Origin: SZUA-36 sp963759155
GTDB taxonomy: Bacteria > Pseudomonadota > Gammaproteobacteria > Xanthomonadales > SZUA-36
Length of the DNA: 64,000 bases
NCBI GenBank assembly: GCA_963759155.1
Contig: CAVWXX010000013.1
Span: 248,001-312,000 of the forward strand
Direction of reading: 5' to 3'
Part shown: positions 46,044 through 55,412 of the stretch, in pieces
Position numbering within the stretch: position 1 is the first letter of the stretch
Layout of the letters: the number at the start of each line of letters is the position of its first letter
Position numbers and translations under genes: made by a program
Notes under the pieces: model-generated
The model's database searches: none
What the model saw: only the letters and a program-made list of their open reading frames with translations
Told to the model about the DNA's origin: nothing

Positions 46044-47275
46044 TCATGTCCTGCTGAGCGCTTCGACCGGCCGGTACTGCGCCGCCCGCCAGGCCGGCAA
46101 CAAACTGGTTATGATGCCGAGCACGATCACAACCGCATTTGCCAACAAGAGATCCGGCCACTGTAATACCGGGTACAACACACTGGACGCGCCCATCATT
46201 TCCATCCCCTGGGCGACCGACGAGACATCAATGCCGTCCTTCAACGGGATGATCGTGGCGATAGCCAGCAGGTTGCCAAGCAGCAAACCCAACACCAGCA
46301 GAAACAATGACTCCACCAGTACCTGGTAAACAATAGCCGAGGGTCGCATACCCAGGGCCCGCATCAGGCCGATTTCCCGTACACGTTCAAATATCGCCAT
46401 CATCAGCGTATTGACCAGGCCGAAAGACAGGGCCAGGAATATCACCACCATCCAGACCAGGACAAAGCCATCCATGACCTTAACCATCGTGCCGAGATAG
46501 GGATCAAGCGCCAGCCATGACAATACCTCACTGTTCCCGGCCACTACCGTACGAATATCCGACACAAGCCCTTCAGGTGCCCTGTAGTCAAAACCGAGAA
46601 TGGCAATTTCAGAAACATCTGTACCCACACCCAGCATGTTTGCACCACATCTCGACCTGCATAGACGACACTTTCCTCCAGGCTTTCCAGTTCGGCCTTA
46701 AACACCCCTACCACCCTGAAACCGCGGTCTGCAATGGTGTTATCCGGATCCTGGCTCATCACCACGACGCGCTTGCCCAGGCGGCTCTCAAGACGTTGTA
46801 ACAACTTCCTGCCCACCACGATGCCACCATCATCCGCACCGTCAAGAAAGCGCCCTTCGATGACATCATCCTTCTTGAAGCCCAGTGCCAACTCGCCCTG
46901 CGGATCGATTCCCAGTAGTGTGACACCCCGGTTTTCGTATTCACTGGATATCATCGCCGGAACTTTGATACGACTGCTCCAGGCGGCTACTTTGTCGCTG
47001 TCCAGCACGGCCATCAATGCCTCGTCCGGGGCCGGAAGGCTGTGTGTAACCGATGGGTCATCCCGATAAGCCTGGGCATGTATCTGAACATGTCCCGGTA
47101 AGGCGCTGACGCCCTGCTTGACCATATCGTCAACCATACCGCGTAACAGCGCCGTCATGAATATCATCGCCCATACACCCAGCGAGATAGCCAACAGCAT
47201 GATCACGGTGCGCCGGTAATTGCGCCACAAATTACGCCAGGCCAGTCTCGACATTGCAGGCAGCGGCATGGCCAT
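46044..47275 (-). pseudogene. ABC permease (FtsX/MacB-type), second copy, frameshifted
   Basis: Two overlapping frames together give one full permease of about 410 residues. The N-terminal part (from 47275) runs through ESVVYAGRDVVQ and then leaves frame; the C-terminal part resumes at MLGVGTDVSEIAILGF. The break is at a run of three A on the minus strand (46639-46641); one extra base there would restore a single reading frame. Three spans near the C-terminus and one near the N-terminus are intact. It may be a true inactivating mutation or a base-calling error; no other decay is seen. Overlaps the first permease by one base. Confidence 0.8.
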
Positions 47276-48534
47276 CAGGCGGCCCTCATCGCTTCAACCG
47301 GTCTGAAACCGTAAAGTTTCAAGGCCGGGTATATGGCCGCAAACAGGCAGAAAATGAATACAACCGTTGGCCCAAGCATCAGGGAAAGCGGACCCACTGA
47401 CGGATAAATGACCGGCGGCATATTGAATTTGGCGGCCAGTTCATCCATGCCGGGATAGGCAAAACCCACCTGCGCGAAGTAGCCGGATACCAGCGAACCC
47501 AGCAATACACCGATGATCAAACCGAGTAAGGCCATCAGGAAGGTCTCGAGCAAAACCAACAGGGCTAACCGGCGGGGCTTGATACCCAGCGCCATGATCA
47601 CGCCAAACTCGCGGGTGCGCTCCAGCACAGACATTAACTGCGTATTGAGCACACTGAATGCCACCAGCATGATCAGCACGGCATACATAAACCAGGCACT
47701 GGCCATATCTGCCTGGATGGCCTGCTTAAGACCGGGTGTCAGAGCGTCCCAGTCAAGGGCAACCAGCGAGTCCTGCTTATTGATCAGCCTTCTCAATGGT
47801 TCGATCATCGTTGCTACGCCGGCCAGTTCATCCACGCCAAGGGCAATGACATGACCGCTATTGTCCATCGCAAATGCCTCCTGAAAGTAACCCAGGGGAA
47901 TTTCAGCCAGGCTGCGGTCCATGTCCTGTGAACCTGAATCAAATACACCAACCACGGTCACAACACCGGCAGCAAATGAGCCATCCTTGCCACTACCCAG
48001 AAACGTCAGTTCATCGCCTGTCTCAACCTTCAGGTTTCTCGCCATAACCCTGCCGATGACGATCTCGGCAGCATCCAGTTCCTGCAGGTATCTTCCATCT
48101 GTTACCAAGCCGGGAATGCTTGACACACCCGGCTCATGGGCAGGTTCCACACCCACCAACTGCGTGCCAAAGGACCGGTCCTCGCTCGAAACCAGTACAA
48201 ATGCATTGGCGCGCGCAGTCACTTTGGCGGCAGGAAATTGCTGACGAACATCAGCAGCCAAGGCCCCGATATCTTCGACTACCTGGCGCATTTTCTGACT
48301 TTCCAGATAATCCTCGTGCTGCACCTGCAACTGACCGCTGAACATCCGCAGTGTGTTATTGATCATCATTTCGTAGGAACCAAACTGCAGCGAGATCATG
48401 AACACCAACAGGATATTGGAAAAAATCATGGCCAATGCGGTCAGCCAGGTGCGGCGTTTCTGCCGCCAGATATTACGCCATGCAAGACGCAGGCTGAGCC
48501 CAAAAGCGCTCTTTCTGCGAGCTTCGGACGTCAC
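47275..48534 (-). CDS. ABC permease (FtsX/MacB-type), first copy
   Basis: 419 residues from a GTG at 48534 that follows the LolA-like stop codon by four bases; a longer frame to 48600 would overlap that gene by 62 bases. Layout: span near residue 30-50 (RLAWRNIWRQKRRTWLTALAMIF), large MacB-type periplasmic domain, then three spans (about 285-410). LolC/LolE-type proteins share this form. Its partner is the second, frameshifted permease. Confidence 0.9.
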   Translation of the reverse strand: MTSEARRKSAFGLSLRLAWRNIWRQKRRTWLTALAMIFSNILLVFMISLQFGSYEMMINNTLRMFSGQLQVQHEDYLESQKMRQVVEDIGALAADVRQQFPAAKVTARANAFVLVSSEDRSFGTQLVGVEPAHEPGVSSIPGLVTDGRYLQELDAAEIVIGRVMARNLKVETGDELTFLGSGKDGSFAAGVVTVVGVFDSGSQDMDRSLAEIPLGYFQEAFAMDNSGHVIALGVDELAGVATMIEPLRRLINKQDSLVALDWDALTPGLKQAIQADMASAWFMYAVLIMLVAFSVLNTQLMSVLERTREFGVIMALGIKPRRLALLVLLETFLMALLGLIIGVLLGSLVSGYFAQVGFAYPGMDELAAKFNMPPVIYPSVGPLSLMLGPTVVFIFCLFAAIYPALKLYGFRPVEAMRAA

Positions 48535-48538
48535 CGCC

Positions 48539-49357
48539 TTACTGCCTCGGGTTCCTGAGGCTGGACAGTGTGAAAATTCCGCCGGGCAACTCAATATCAA
48601 ATTCGATCTCGGACACCGTCATTTCAGTCCACTCCCCTGGCGAATCCACTTTGCCCATCCGCAAAACACGGGCGACTGAACGGCCACCCATTTCAGCTAT
48701 TTCACGTGCCTCCATCACTTTTACCAGTTGTCCATCCTGGTCCCAGAACTGCTCCTCCAGCAAGACAAAATCATCACGAATTCTCAGTACTTCCTTACCC
48801 CAGACAACCGCAGCATCCTCATGTGGAACAGCCTCTATGGTGTAGATGGTATGACCATCCTCTTCGATCTGTGCGGTCAGCGTATGCTCATACTGATCAA
48901 GGATATCGGTAGATTTGCTGACATCCTTATTTGAAAAATCACTACCCATCCAGCCCTGGCTCATCATTGAGGATGGGATTTTAATAACACGGTTAACTTT
49001 TGGTGAGTAGGACCACATACTGTCATCCTTCATCAGGGTTCCATTGCCGGCATCTTTCTTCGGCTCGGTCACGCGCACCAGTGACAGCTCAGTGCCCTCA
49101 CTCCAGGCGCGCATCGACATCGACCGCTCCCAGTCTTCCCGGTGGATGGTCATGGTCATTTCAGAATAGGAACTTGTTCCCCGCCAGTGATCCATCGCCG
49201 CTCTCACCAGGTCTTTTGCATCACGCGGTTCTACCGCTCCCAGGGGGACTGGAATAGTGATTATGAACATTGTTGCGGTCATGATCAGCAGGAACGCACG
49301 GGATACGTGCGTGGCTAGGAAACAGACTCTAAAGCTACTTTGGCGTAGAAGTGTCAT
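48539..49357 (-). CDS. outer-membrane lipoprotein-sorting protein (LolA-like fold)
   Basis: 272 residues. A signal segment is followed by a LolA/LolB-like half-barrel region with SSYSEMTMTIHREDWERSMSM, GNGTLMKDDSMWSYSPKVNRVIKIPSSMMSQGWMGSDF and VWGKEVLRIRDDFVLLEEQFWDQDG, hallmarks of the PF17131 family. It should carry a hydrophobic cargo through the periplasm. First gene of the operon with two permeases, an ATPase and an outer-membrane barrel. Confidence 0.9.
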   Translation of the reverse strand: MTLLRQSSFRVCFLATHVSRAFLLIMTATMFIITIPVPLGAVEPRDAKDLVRAAMDHWRGTSSYSEMTMTIHREDWERSMSMRAWSEGTELSLVRVTEPKKDAGNGTLMKDDSMWSYSPKVNRVIKIPSSMMSQGWMGSDFSNKDVSKSTDILDQYEHTLTAQIEEDGHTIYTIEAVPHEDAAVVWGKEVLRIRDDFVLLEEQFWDQDGQLVKVMEAREIAEMGGRSVARVLRMGKVDSPGEWTEMTVSEIEFDIELPGGIFTLSSLRNPRQ

Positions 49358-49459
49358 GCGCTGTTTACCTCGCTTTGAAGGTAGTAAATAAGGCTATCAC
49401 AGGTTCAATATGTTTTTTTGCTTAACGTGTGTTTAACGCCAATTTGGTACTATTTTGTG

Positions 49460-50212
49460 ATGCAAACTGACGGGCAAACGCCGCTGCAAAAAAGAACGGG
49501 GGAAAATGCCGGTATTTGGCTCGCCCTGGCTTTTGCACTCGCCTTGCACCTGCTGTTTTTGCTGGTGCCCATCATCCGGCAAATGCCCGCTGTACCTTCT
49601 CCCGGGGTAACCATTGAGTTGCAATTGACGAGCATTGACCCGCCGCCCGTCCCCAGTGAACCAGAACCCGTAACCCAAACCGAACCACTGTCATCGGAAG
49701 CTGAACCAAAACCTGAACCCCTGCCAGGGCCCACAGCTGAGAAGACCGCGATCGTGCAGGATGAACCAACCGCATCCGAACCAGTTGCAAATGAACCCCC
49801 ACCGCCAACAACAAGCCTGGTTGCACGCGAGTTACAACCCGACCTGGATGCCATGAGCGAACCTGAAAAACGAGAGCTGACCAACAGCATTCTCTCGAGA
49901 CAGTACTTCACCGAGGAGTCTGCCGTTGACCAACTGTTTGGAAAGCCGATAACACAGCAGAACACTGAATCAGTTAATGAGTTCCAATACCCATCCAGAC
50001 CGAACATGATCACGATGCTCGATAAGCCCATGCCTGAAGTGCCCTTTGACTATACGCCCGGTCTCGTCTATTTTGCCTATGACCCCGGCGTCAAGGGCGA
50101 TCTGCAACGGTTTTGGGATGTCATCACCCCCGAGTTTGGATGGCGAACAAAGTACGGTACCGAAGTCAGGTGCAAACTGCTGCTTGTCATCATAGGTTGC
50201 GGCTGGAAATAG
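49460..50212 (+). CDS. TonB-N-terminus-like protein of unknown function
   Basis: 250 residues from the ATG at 49460 (a longer frame starts at 49418). One N-terminal membrane span (IWLALAFALALHLLFLLVPI) and a long Pro/Glu-rich spacer look like TonB, but the C-terminus lacks the TonB domain. Instead it ends in FGWRTKYGTEVRCKLLLVIIGCGWK-like sequence (aromatic, then two Cys flanking a hydrophobic patch). I do not recognise this end. Divergent from the LolA-like operon. Confidence 0.7.
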   Translation: MQTDGQTPLQKRTGENAGIWLALAFALALHLLFLLVPIIRQMPAVPSPGVTIELQLTSIDPPPVPSEPEPVTQTEPLSSEAEPKPEPLPGPTAEKTAIVQDEPTASEPVANEPPPPTTSLVARELQPDLDAMSEPEKRELTNSILSRQYFTEESAVDQLFGKPITQQNTESVNEFQYPSRPNMITMLDKPMPEVPFDYTPGLVYFAYDPGVKGDLQRFWDVITPEFGWRTKYGTEVRCKLLLVIIGCGWK

Positions 50213-50455
50213 GTGTTTCGCATGCAGACCAGGCACCATGCATAAACTTTTACCTGCTCAAGCCGCTTTCTCTGTTTATAATGCATTCAAACGGCCATGG
50301 ATAGGCCGGGTAATAATATGCTGTCAGGATGACGGCGATAAGGACTGACCAGCAATGAAAACGATAAAACAACGGCACAGTATGCGACCGTGTAAACTCT
50401 CATCGGTCCCTGTCCCTGTCCCAATTCCATTTCCCGCGCTCAGTATCATTCCAGT

Positions 50456-52723
50456 ATGCACAAGCTGCTAAAGACCCTTTTTTACCTTATTGCCGGCTTG
50501 CAACTTCTGACGGCTTGTTCAGTTTTTCAAACCGCAGAACCGCTTGCAGAGTTGGACTCGCTCCGCAATCAACGTTCAGCGAATGCGCTTCTTGCAGTAC
50601 TTGAGCTTGAAAATGTCGATACGCTGATCAAACTTGATAACCGATGGCTTGCAAGGCATTTTGAGAATGTACTCAAGTCTCAATCAGAGCTTGATGAAGG
50701 CCTTGATATTCGGAACATAAAGTTTATTTTCAACAAACAAATCATTACTATAGAGACTATAGTTAATGTTAATGATACAAGTGGCAACACGATAACTGCC
50801 GCCGTTACCGGGGACCTGCTCCTCAAATACAGAGGTGAGGGTCTGGAGTGGCGCCCTCGCTTCAGCCAACTGCAAATCGATGCGAAAGATTTTGATTATG
50901 CGGGCAGAAACTATACGGAACCTGATTCGGAGCTCGTCCAAAGTGTGCTTAGGAGGCTGAATTCTGACCTTGCAGGTGCCGTGGTGAACAACAACAGGAA
51001 CACCATACCGCTGAATCCTGTCCCGCTAGGTGAAATACAGGTTGGCGCAACCCTGCCCGGCTTTACCGAATCCTCTGCCCGGGCCACCCAGTCACTGCGG
51101 GGGGTATTCATGATAGCCGGTAGTTCACTGCTGATTGATTCAGCGGAGACCAGTATCGCCCTGGATTTGACATTTATACCGGACCTGTCGACCTGCCCTG
51201 TCGACGTCACGGTTTCAAGGTCATTGTTTGCCAGGGACATTGACGCCCGTGAACCGGTAGACATTGCCAGAAACATAAACAGTGCAGCAGATGTCGGCTA
51301 CTTTTACTCTGAGATCCAGGGGGCAAACCAACCTTTGACCATCATTCATTACTGGTTTGCAGACGGCATGCCCACAACGGTTGAGGAATTGGTGGTCGGG
51401 CCCAGTGAAAGATGGCGAACCTGGTCTTCCAGAGACCCGGCAAGCAGCGATGCTTCGCATTGGGAAGTGCTGGTGGTTGAAAAAGAATCAGGTTGCATCC
51501 TGGCTTCCAGTTCCATTCGCACCTTTGAATCGGAGGCACTGATAACGCGGGTCGGCCAGGCTCAGGCCAGGCAGACCTTTGCAGAGTTCAAGGAAGCATT
51601 CAACCGCAGAACATCCGGCTTTTCGATCGTTAATGAATCCCCGGATATCGCACAAATCGAAATCAGACGCCCGTTTTTGCGTGACGTATTGCAGGCATCG
51701 TTGGCTGACCTGACGATTGATGCCGGCTTTGACGGGTCAGGCCTGTCCACTTTGCAGTTTTCATCTCAATTGAAAGCGTTTGATAGCCGTCATATCACCT
51801 GCGAACACCGCGACTGCCCGCCGGTACCCGTTTGCAAAGCAAGCCTGGCTCAATGTAAGCGACTCAGGGACACCCGTGACTGTTCCTCTTGTCAGTTCCG
51901 CAACCCGCTGAATAATCGCTGCGTCAGCCAGGCAATTGATCCTTTGTGTGAGGCCGCACGCAAACGACAGAATGCCCGCTATGATGAGGAACGGGCCGCC
52001 TGTATCTCGCTTGCAGAGAACGCAAAGCAGGAGTGTGACCGCTTAAATGCACAGGTTTTAAGCAGTTGTCGGATTGAATCCGGGCTTGAAGAATCCACCT
52101 GTGAATCGATCAAGACAAGTTTGCGGTCTTTTGACCCGGGAACATCCCTGGCTCACGTCAGCGCCCAGGCCCGGCCAAGCGGCACACTTAACGCCATCTT
52201 TTCAAACTTCAATATTGAAGGTGACCTCGATCGCCTTAGAATGGATTTAAGCCTGCGATCCAAACTGCATATGAATGGTGAACTCAGCTTCCAGCCGACC
52301 AGAGCCAATAACCCATTGAAACAATGCATCAGTGCCTGGCAGGCACCGTTCAAAAGCCGCTTCACAAGCACACCCGTAATGCGTAACTTGATCAACAGTT
52401 TCGATCAGGGTTCATCCATGCTTACCGCAAGCTGGTCTGGCTTCGGAATCACGATAGACACGCAACCCTCACCGCTGGAGTCAATGTTTGTGAATAACCC
52501 GCAACTGCTGGCTAACTGTAATATTGGGTTGACGGTGAGCAAGGTAGAACAGGCAATTAACGATGATGATGCCGCTTTTTTTCGAGGAAAAACCGACCTG
52601 ACCATCCACCCTCTGCCTACAAAGATTCACCTGGCGCCTGCCAGTATTGTTTTTGGAAACATGGTTTACAGTGCGAATGCGAGATTGTCTTCCCAACATC
52701 TAAAATACGATATTCGGGAATAG
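50456..52723 (+). CDS. large lipoprotein with a Cys-rich middle domain, unknown
   Basis: 755 residues. Signal peptide with lipobox LLTAC. The first 440 residues are mixed alpha/beta without a motif I recognise. Residues 449-549 contain twelve Cys in about 100 residues (CEHRDCPPVPVC, CSSC and others) embedded in charged helical sequence, probably disulfide-bonded outside the cytoplasm. The C-terminal part is beta-rich. It starts 243 bases after the TonB-like gene; whether they share a transcript is unclear. Confidence 0.75.
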   Translation: MHKLLKTLFYLIAGLQLLTACSVFQTAEPLAELDSLRNQRSANALLAVLELENVDTLIKLDNRWLARHFENVLKSQSELDEGLDIRNIKFIFNKQIITIETIVNVNDTSGNTITAAVTGDLLLKYRGEGLEWRPRFSQLQIDAKDFDYAGRNYTEPDSELVQSVLRRLNSDLAGAVVNNNRNTIPLNPVPLGEIQVGATLPGFTESSARATQSLRGVFMIAGSSLLIDSAETSIALDLTFIPDLSTCPVDVTVSRSLFARDIDAREPVDIARNINSAADVGYFYSEIQGANQPLTIIHYWFADGMPTTVEELVVGPSERWRTWSSRDPASSDASHWEVLVVEKESGCILASSSIRTFESEALITRVGQAQARQTFAEFKEAFNRRTSGFSIVNESPDIAQIEIRRPFLRDVLQASLADLTIDAGFDGSGLSTLQFSSQLKAFDSRHITCEHRDCPPVPVCKASLAQCKRLRDTRDCSSCQFRNPLNNRCVSQAIDPLCEAARKRQNARYDEERAACISLAENAKQECDRLNAQVLSSCRIESGLEESTCESIKTSLRSFDPGTSLAHVSAQARPSGTLNAIFSNFNIEGDLDRLRMDLSLRSKLHMNGELSFQPTRANNPLKQCISAWQAPFKSRFTSTPVMRNLINSFDQGSSMLTASWSGFGITIDTQPSPLESMFVNNPQLLANCNIGLTVSKVEQAINDDDAAFFRGKTDLTIHPLPTKIHLAPASIVFGNMVYSANARLSSQHLKYDIRE

Positions 52724-53069
52724 CAAAAGTCACCGCTCCGGCTTCCCTGTGAAGCGGTGATGATACTCTCACTCCATCCGGCGTCCCAAACTCAGAGCGC
52801 TGCAGGTTTGCCTCCATGCATACCTACAGCGCCACAGTCACGTCTAGTCACCGATAACCTGCCCACCCGCCTGACTGTCTGTTTCGCCACCGATAAAAAC
52901 ATCCAGGTGGTGGTCGGGCTACTGAGGTTTCTGGTGCATTTGGGAAGTCAGCAAGGGGTAAACTGAAATAGCACCCAGAAACCACAGCTTCAATAGTAAG
53001 CCTATCGTCTGAACAGATACTGAAACAAACATGAACGTAAGTTAAATTTTCAATGAAACCCGGTCCGGG
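52724..53069. other. 346-base convergent region
   Basis: No gene is supported. An 8-base inverted repeat (TCACCGCT at 52730-52737 and AGCGGTGA at 52753-52760, 15-base loop with an inner GCTTC/GAAGC) lies right after the lipoprotein gene. A 69-residue open frame at 52757-52966 has no ribosome site or family-like features. Confidence 0.5.
52730..52760 (+). terminator. possible terminator after the Cys-rich lipoprotein gene
   Basis: Hairpin of an 8-base stem with a structured loop seven bases after the stop codon. The T-run on the plus strand is absent; on the minus strand CTTTTGC follows. Confidence 0.35.
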
Positions 53070-53744
53070 CTAAACGTTTAAGCGATAGCCCAGGCCGCGT
53101 ACTGTTTCGATCGTGGATTCGGTGTTGTCGACATCAATCTTTTTGCGCAATTTCCCGATATAGACGTCCACGACATTGGTCAGTGGGTCCATATTCATAC
53201 CCCAGACATTACTGAGTATGCGTTCGCGACTGAAAAGCGTACCGGGGTGACTCATCAATAATTCGATGATCGCCAACTCCTTGGCCGTCATCTTGATTTC
53301 CTTTCCGTTGATGGTGAACCGGAGTGACTCACGGTCGAACGCCAATGAACCAACTTCCAGCGTTTGCTCCTGGGTGGTGACTTCAGAACTGCGCCGCATC
53401 ACTGTCTCGATTCGCGCCAACAACTCCTCAAATGAAAACGGTTTGGTCATGTAGTCATCGGCGCCCATACGCAAGCCGGCGATCACATCATCAAGGCTGT
53501 CCATGGCAGAAAGAATGATCAAAGGTGTGTTGATCTTGTTCATCCGCAGTTGCTGGCAAATTTCACGTCCGTGCACACCGGGCAACATCATATCCAGCAG
53601 TATGAGATCGAAATCACCTTCAAGCGCCAGGGCCAGGCCGGATTCACCATCGTTGGCAACAACGGGAAAGTGCCCTTCGGCACGCAGGCCCCGCTGCAAA
53701 AAGTCAGCGATACGAATCTCGTCTTCAACAATCAGTATTCTCAT
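53070..53744 (-). CDS. OmpR-family response regulator
   Basis: 224 residues. Receiver domain with phospho-acceptor D51 (LLDMMLPG), acidic pocket at the N-terminus (VEDE) and K102 (TKPF); C-terminal winged-helix DNA-binding domain (LAIIELLMSHPGTLFSRERIL... VDVYIGKLRKKID). Stop-start overlap of four bases with the sensor kinase. Targets unknown. Confidence 0.96.
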   Translation of the reverse strand: MRILIVEDEIRIADFLQRGLRAEGHFPVVANDGESGLALALEGDFDLILLDMMLPGVHGREICQQLRMNKINTPLIILSAMDSLDDVIAGLRMGADDYMTKPFSFEELLARIETVMRRSSEVTTQEQTLEVGSLAFDRESLRFTINGKEIKMTAKELAIIELLMSHPGTLFSRERILSNVWGMNMDPLTNVVDVYIGKLRKKIDVDNTESTIETVRGLGYRLNV

Positions 53745-55342
53745 GTTATAGCCTCAATGCTCTGTTCAGCGGGCAGGACAACCGTCGCCAATGCACCCTC
53801 GCCGGGTTTACCCTCAAGGGTAATTCTACCCTTATGCGCTTCTACTATGGCCTTGGCGACAGGCAAGCCGAGCCCGGTACCCCGGGCATGACTCTGAGCT
53901 TTTCCTCCACGGAAAAAACGTTGAAAAGCCTGTCGCACTTCATCTTCAGTCAAACCAATGCCCGTATCTTTTACCATGACGACTATCTCTTTGTCATCCA
54001 GGGTCAGGCTTACTACTACGGTGCCGTTTTGCCTGGAGTAACGCAAGGCATTGTCGACCAGTATGGAGAAAACCTGGCGCAAGCGTCCTGAATCTCCCAT
54101 GACCATGGCCTCCACATCCCCGGGCCTATGCTCAATGGTAATACCATTTTGTTCAGCCTTGGCACTGAAATCCGTACAAACAGTCGCCAGTATTTTGCTG
54201 ACAGATACCAGGCGTATCTTCAAGCGGGGTTCCCCTGCATCAGCACGGGCGATAAACAGCAGGTCATCGACAAGACGTGTAGCCTGGTCTGTCTGCTCTA
54301 CAATCCGTTCAAGCGTCTCCTGGTATTCCGCCTTGGTTTTGACCTTTCCTCTCAGTGCGATTTCAGACTCACCGCGGATGACCGTCAGCGGCGTGCGAAA
54401 TTCATGTGAGATATCCGCCAGGAGTTTACGTCTGTTTTCATCCACCAGTTCGAGGATTTCGTTACTGCTTTTCAAGGCACGTGTTCGCTCCTCAACAATC
54501 GCTTCAAGACGAATATTAGAGTCACTCATGGTAGAGCGGTGCTCGGCCAACTGACGTGCCATCGTATTAAACGCCGCACCCAATTGTTCAAACTCCCTTT
54601 CGTGCAACTCGGGTATTCGGTGATTCAAATCATCATTGGTAAAAGCCTGCACGCCATGGTGCAACTCATTCACTGAACGTGTCAGACCGCGTGAAAACAA
54701 CCAGGCAACTAAAACCGTCAGACCCGCCAGGCCCAGCATAAACATAGGCAGAACACCGGTAATATAATGGGCCAGAGAAATGGTCTCAGTGTTTGCCTCT
54801 ACCAGTTTATTTCGACTCGCGGCAAGTGTTTCAAGCATCAGTTCATCGAACACCTCTGCCACCCCGGCACTCTGCAGTTGTTCCAGTTCAGCCCTGGCAT
54901 CGGCAGGTCTGTTTTCCTCCAGTGCCGTCCTGATCACTTCACCCGAAACAATGATGGTCTCCACGAGTGCTTCCAACTCATTGAGTACGTCGATCTCGTT
55001 GGTTTCGATACCGTTATTGCGCAGTTCATCTTCCTGAGCCAGCGCATGCCGGATATCAAGAATAGTCGTTCTTAGCACCTGGATATTGTCATGCCATTGC
55101 GGTAAATCGCGAATTGCTTCATTGGCAACGCTTTCTTCAATCAGCCCTAATTTCTGAGCCGCCTGGGAGGCGAGTGTGCGATGCCCATTCAATACGGAAT
55201 TGGCTATGGTGATGCGTTCGACATCATATTCAAACCACTGGACACTATCATAGAAATACAATGCCAGCGCCAGCGTGATAACTAACATCGCGCCAAACGC
55301 CAGGTGCAATTTCCGACTGAAACTCGTCTTCCTTGCTGGCAT
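53741..55342 (-). CDS. sensor histidine kinase, partner of the OmpR-type regulator
   Basis: 533 residues. Two spans (about residues 12-28 and 200-220) enclose a helical periplasmic sensor; then a HAMP domain, a coiled coil, the H-box (DISHEFRTPLTVIRGESEIAL) and an HATPase domain with N box (LVDNALRYS), DTGIGL and GTGLGLP. No known ligand-binding fold stands out in the sensor; its all-helical form resembles four-helix-bundle sensors. Confidence 0.95.
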   Translation of the reverse strand: MPARKTSFSRKLHLAFGAMLVITLALALYFYDSVQWFEYDVERITIANSVLNGHRTLASQAAQKLGLIEESVANEAIRDLPQWHDNIQVLRTTILDIRHALAQEDELRNNGIETNEIDVLNELEALVETIIVSGEVIRTALEENRPADARAELEQLQSAGVAEVFDELMLETLAASRNKLVEANTETISLAHYITGVLPMFMLGLAGLTVLVAWLFSRGLTRSVNELHHGVQAFTNDDLNHRIPELHEREFEQLGAAFNTMARQLAEHRSTMSDSNIRLEAIVEERTRALKSSNEILELVDENRRKLLADISHEFRTPLTVIRGESEIALRGKVKTKAEYQETLERIVEQTDQATRLVDDLLFIARADAGEPRLKIRLVSVSKILATVCTDFSAKAEQNGITIEHRPGDVEAMVMGDSGRLRQVFSILVDNALRYSRQNGTVVVSLTLDDKEIVVMVKDTGIGLTEDEVRQAFQRFFRGGKAQSHARGTGLGLPVAKAIVEAHKGRITLEGKPGEGALATVVLPAEQSIEAIT

Positions 55343-55412
55343 TACGTATTAAATCCCTGGCTGCTTCCAGTACCCGGCCTAAGGATACCAAACAAAACAC
55401 AAGTACAATAGA

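Noticed and set aside
50277..50282. TATAAT before the 755-residue lipoprotein gene
   Set aside because: A good -10 box but no matching -35 at the proper spacing; not enough to call a promoter.
50355..50471. 38-residue open frame before the 755-residue lipoprotein gene
   Set aside because: No ribosome site, and it runs out of frame into the start of the real gene; composition is not protein-like.
52757..52966. 69-residue open frame in the convergent gap after the Cys-rich lipoprotein gene
   Set aside because: No ribosome site, no signal or domain-like features, and it overlaps the terminator-like hairpin.
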